From Parapedobacter sp051400755 (GTDB lineage Bacteria; Bacteroidota; Bacteroidia; Sphingobacteriales; Sphingobacteriaceae): DNA of 64,000 nt. The notes beneath the pieces were generated by a model that worked only from the letters and a program-made list of their open reading frames with translations, was not told the origin of the DNA and did not search any database. The stretch covers positions 1 through 64,000 of the forward strand of contig NZ_JBLFFL010000005.1 in NCBI RefSeq assembly GCF_051400755.1, written 5' to 3'. Position numbers and translations under genes: made by a program. Positions 62,631 to 64,000 of the stretch are shown piece by piece. Position 1 is the stretch's first letter. Every line of letters starts with the position of its first letter.

Positions 62631-63869
62631 TTAGATCTTTTTGAAGACCACACAGGCGTTATGCCCTCCAAAACCAAACGCATTGCTCATCGCCACATCG
62701 ACTTTCTGTGCCTGGGCCTCGTTGGTGACGATCCGGATGCCTTCGGGAATGGCATCATCAAGGTGTTCCACGTTGATGGTGGGCGGGATTACCTGATCAT
62801 TGATCGCTTTTATGGCGATAATGGCTTCCACCGCGCCAGCGGCTCCCAAGAGGTGCCCTGTCATGGATTTCGTAGCGCTGATGCGGAGGTTTTCGGTATG
62901 GCCGAACGCTTTAATCACCGCGCGCAGTTCGCCGATATCCCCGATGGGCGTAGAGGTAGCATGCGGGTTGAGGTAATCCACCGCAGTGGGATCCAAGCCG
63001 GCTTCTTTCAAGGCCAATTCCATCGCTTTCGCCGCCCCGATCCCATCGGGATGCGGAGCCGTCATGTGATAGGCATCAGCGGTCATCGCTGCACCGACCA
63101 GCTCGGCATAGATATGCGCACCGCGCTTCCGGGCATGTTCATATTCTTCCAAGATCAGGGCACCAGCCCCTTCAGCCATTACAAATCCATCGCGTGCTTG
63201 GTCATAGGGCCTGCTAGCATGCAAGGGGTCGTCGTTGCGTGTAGACATCGCTTTCATAGCCGAAAATCCGCCGATGGAGGCCGGTGTAATGGGGGCTTCC
63301 GAACCGCCGGTTACGAAAACCTTCGCCTTACCCATCTTGATGTAGTTAAAAGCATCCATGATTGCGGTATTGGAGGTGGCACAAGCTGATACCGCAGTAT
63401 AGTTGATGCCGCGCAGCCCAAATTTCATCGATATCATCCCCGAGGCGAGGTTCACAATCAGCCGGGGAACAAAAAACGGACTGAAACGCGGCACGTATCC
63501 ACCGGCCACATAGCTGGTCACCTCCTCTTCGAAGGTTTCCATTCCCCCTTGCCCCACGCCCCAGATGACGCCGATGTCAAACGGGTCTATGGCCGCCAGG
63601 TCCAGGCCGGCATCTTCCATGGCTTCCGAGGCCGCAAACAGGGCATATTGGGTAAAACGGTCACTCCGTTTGATCTCGTTGCGGTCGAGGTATTTTTCTG
63701 GTGAGAAATCCTTCACTTCACAGGCAATCCGGGTCCTGAACTGCGCCGCATCGAAGCGGGTGATCGGTCCTGCGCCGTTTGCACCGCGGACAATGTTTTG
63801 CCAAAAGGTCTTTGCGTCGTTGCCTAGGGGCGTAACGGCCCCCATTCCGGTGATGACCACTCTTGTCAT
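62631..63869 (-). CDS. fabF: Beta-ketoacyl-ACP synthase II
   Basis: Condenses malonyl-ACP with acyl-ACP in fatty acid elongation. From the ATG at 63869 (MTRVVITGMGAVTPLGND) it has 412 residues, the normal size. The active-site Cys163 is in SACATSNTA, the two His are in NPHATSTPIGD and SMTGHLLGAAG, and the Lys is in SATKSMTGH. The first His motif has Ala where most FabF have Gly (HGT). The longer frame to 63899 begins upstream of the predicted transcription start. A palindrome lies in its promoter. Confidence 0.95.
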   Translation of the reverse strand: MTRVVITGMGAVTPLGNDAKTFWQNIVRGANGAGPITRFDAAQFRTRIACEVKDFSPEKYLDRNEIKRSDRFTQYALFAASEAMEDAGLDLAAIDPFDIGVIWGVGQGGMETFEEEVTSYVAGGYVPRFSPFFVPRLIVNLASGMISMKFGLRGINYTAVSACATSNTAIMDAFNYIKMGKAKVFVTGGSEAPITPASIGGFSAMKAMSTRNDDPLHASRPYDQARDGFVMAEGAGALILEEYEHARKRGAHIYAELVGAAMTADAYHMTAPHPDGIGAAKAMELALKEAGLDPTAVDYLNPHATSTPIGDIGELRAVIKAFGHTENLRISATKSMTGHLLGAAGAVEAIIAIKAINDQVIPPTINVEHLDDAIPEGIRIVTNEAQAQKVDVAMSNAFGFGGHNACVVFKKI

Positions 63870-63886
63870 AGTTTCCTGTTTTGCTG

Positions 63887-63913
63887 CAAAAGTAGTCAAA
63901 TTACCGTTCGGTA
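63887..63913 (-). promoter_or_regulatory. fabF promoter with palindromic operator
   Basis: On the minus strand TACTTTTG (63887-63894) matches TAnnTTTG. Immediately upstream, within the spacer, lies the palindrome TACCG-TT-CGGTA (63902-63913). A dimeric repressor bound there would block RNA polymerase. The regulator is not in the window. No clear -33 box is visible. Confidence 0.5.
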
Positions 63914-63934
63914 TAATTTTAAATGAAGGGAAGC

Positions 63935-64000
63935 TTACAAGTTGAATGTAAACTTCAATACCGCCATGCGGCTGCGCAATTGATAATGACTATACCCCAA
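63935..64000 (-). CDS. C-terminal end of an outer-membrane beta-barrel protein (partial)
   Basis: The last 21 codons of a gene that enters from the right edge read LGYSHYQLRSRMAVLKFTFNL before a TAA in two parts: LGYSHYQLRSRMA and VLKFTFNL. The alternating hydrophobic final strand ending in an aromatic-rich segment is typical of outer-membrane barrels recognised by BamA. The family cannot be named from so short a piece. Confidence 0.55.
   Translation of the reverse strand: MGYSHYQLRSRMAVLKFTFNL

Overview
The window looks like chromosomal DNA of a Bacteroidota bacterium, most likely from the Sphingobacteriaceae (a Parapedobacter- or Olivibacter-like organism; the genus is inference). Signs of this are promoters of the Bacteroidetes type (TTTG, about 19 bases, TAnnTTTG), a fused LpxC-FabZ, type IX secretion (T9SS) components (PorX, PorP/SprF, a PorE-like OmpA protein, a gliding-type C-terminal domain), LytTR two-component pairs, DUF5686 and DUF4407 proteins, and base composition near 50% GC. 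I see no phage, insertion sequence, CRISPR array or tRNA gene. The first bases are the 3' end of a 5S rRNA, so an rRNA operon lies just upstream.

Layout. 1-3941: 5S tail and terminators, an unknown CxC-containing exported protein coupled to a lipoprotein formylglycine-generating enzyme, then siroheme methyltransferase cobA with a leader region, and a DUF2490 protein. 4036-6324: katG with a clear promoter and terminator. 6599-12321: a three-gene set for fucosylated, sulfated glycans (GH29 fucosidase, GH95 fucosidase, Cys-type sulfatase). The sulfatase is a plausible client of the formylglycine-generating enzyme. 12324-21644: glyQS, an AI-2E-family permease, enoyl-CoA hydratase, DUF5686, aldo/keto reductase with a divergent HxlR regulator, and a lipoprotein cytochrome c with a PQQ-type sugar dehydrogenase. 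21829-31164: NIPSNAP, two LytS/LytTR operons (the first behind a perfect LytTR direct repeat), DUF4407, and a TolC protein behind a possible sigma-54 promoter. 31185-36685: an ABC ATPase, an ECF sigma/anti-sigma/beta-barrel operon, tsaE and porX. 36855-43432: an HD phosphohydrolase, the lipid A operon lpxD-lpxC/fabZ-lpxA with a trailing ABC ATPase, efp and 5-formyl-THF cyclo-ligase. 43441-50942: a phosphoserine phosphatase-ACT fusion, an epimerase, a degenerate arginase-fold protein, rmuC, an AEC transporter and a Tat-exported aminotransferase. 51093-62270: a five-gene minus-strand cassette. 62631-64000: fabF and the end of a beta-barrel gene.

The most distinctive region is the cassette 62270-51093. 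It encodes, in order, a 1241-residue collagen-like protein with about 170 Gly-X-Y triplets, an L-type-lectin-like protein, a T9SS substrate with a gliding-type C-terminal domain, a PorP/SprF outer-membrane protein and a PorE-like OmpA/PD40 protein. The order suggests a dedicated surface fibre or adhesin with its own T9SS outer-membrane attachment parts. PorX, a cytoplasmic T9SS regulator, is in the same window at 35132-36685.

Start codons were moved from the longest frame wherever a signal peptide, promoter or hairpin favoured an internal ATG. All functions are read from sequence motifs; no database search was run.
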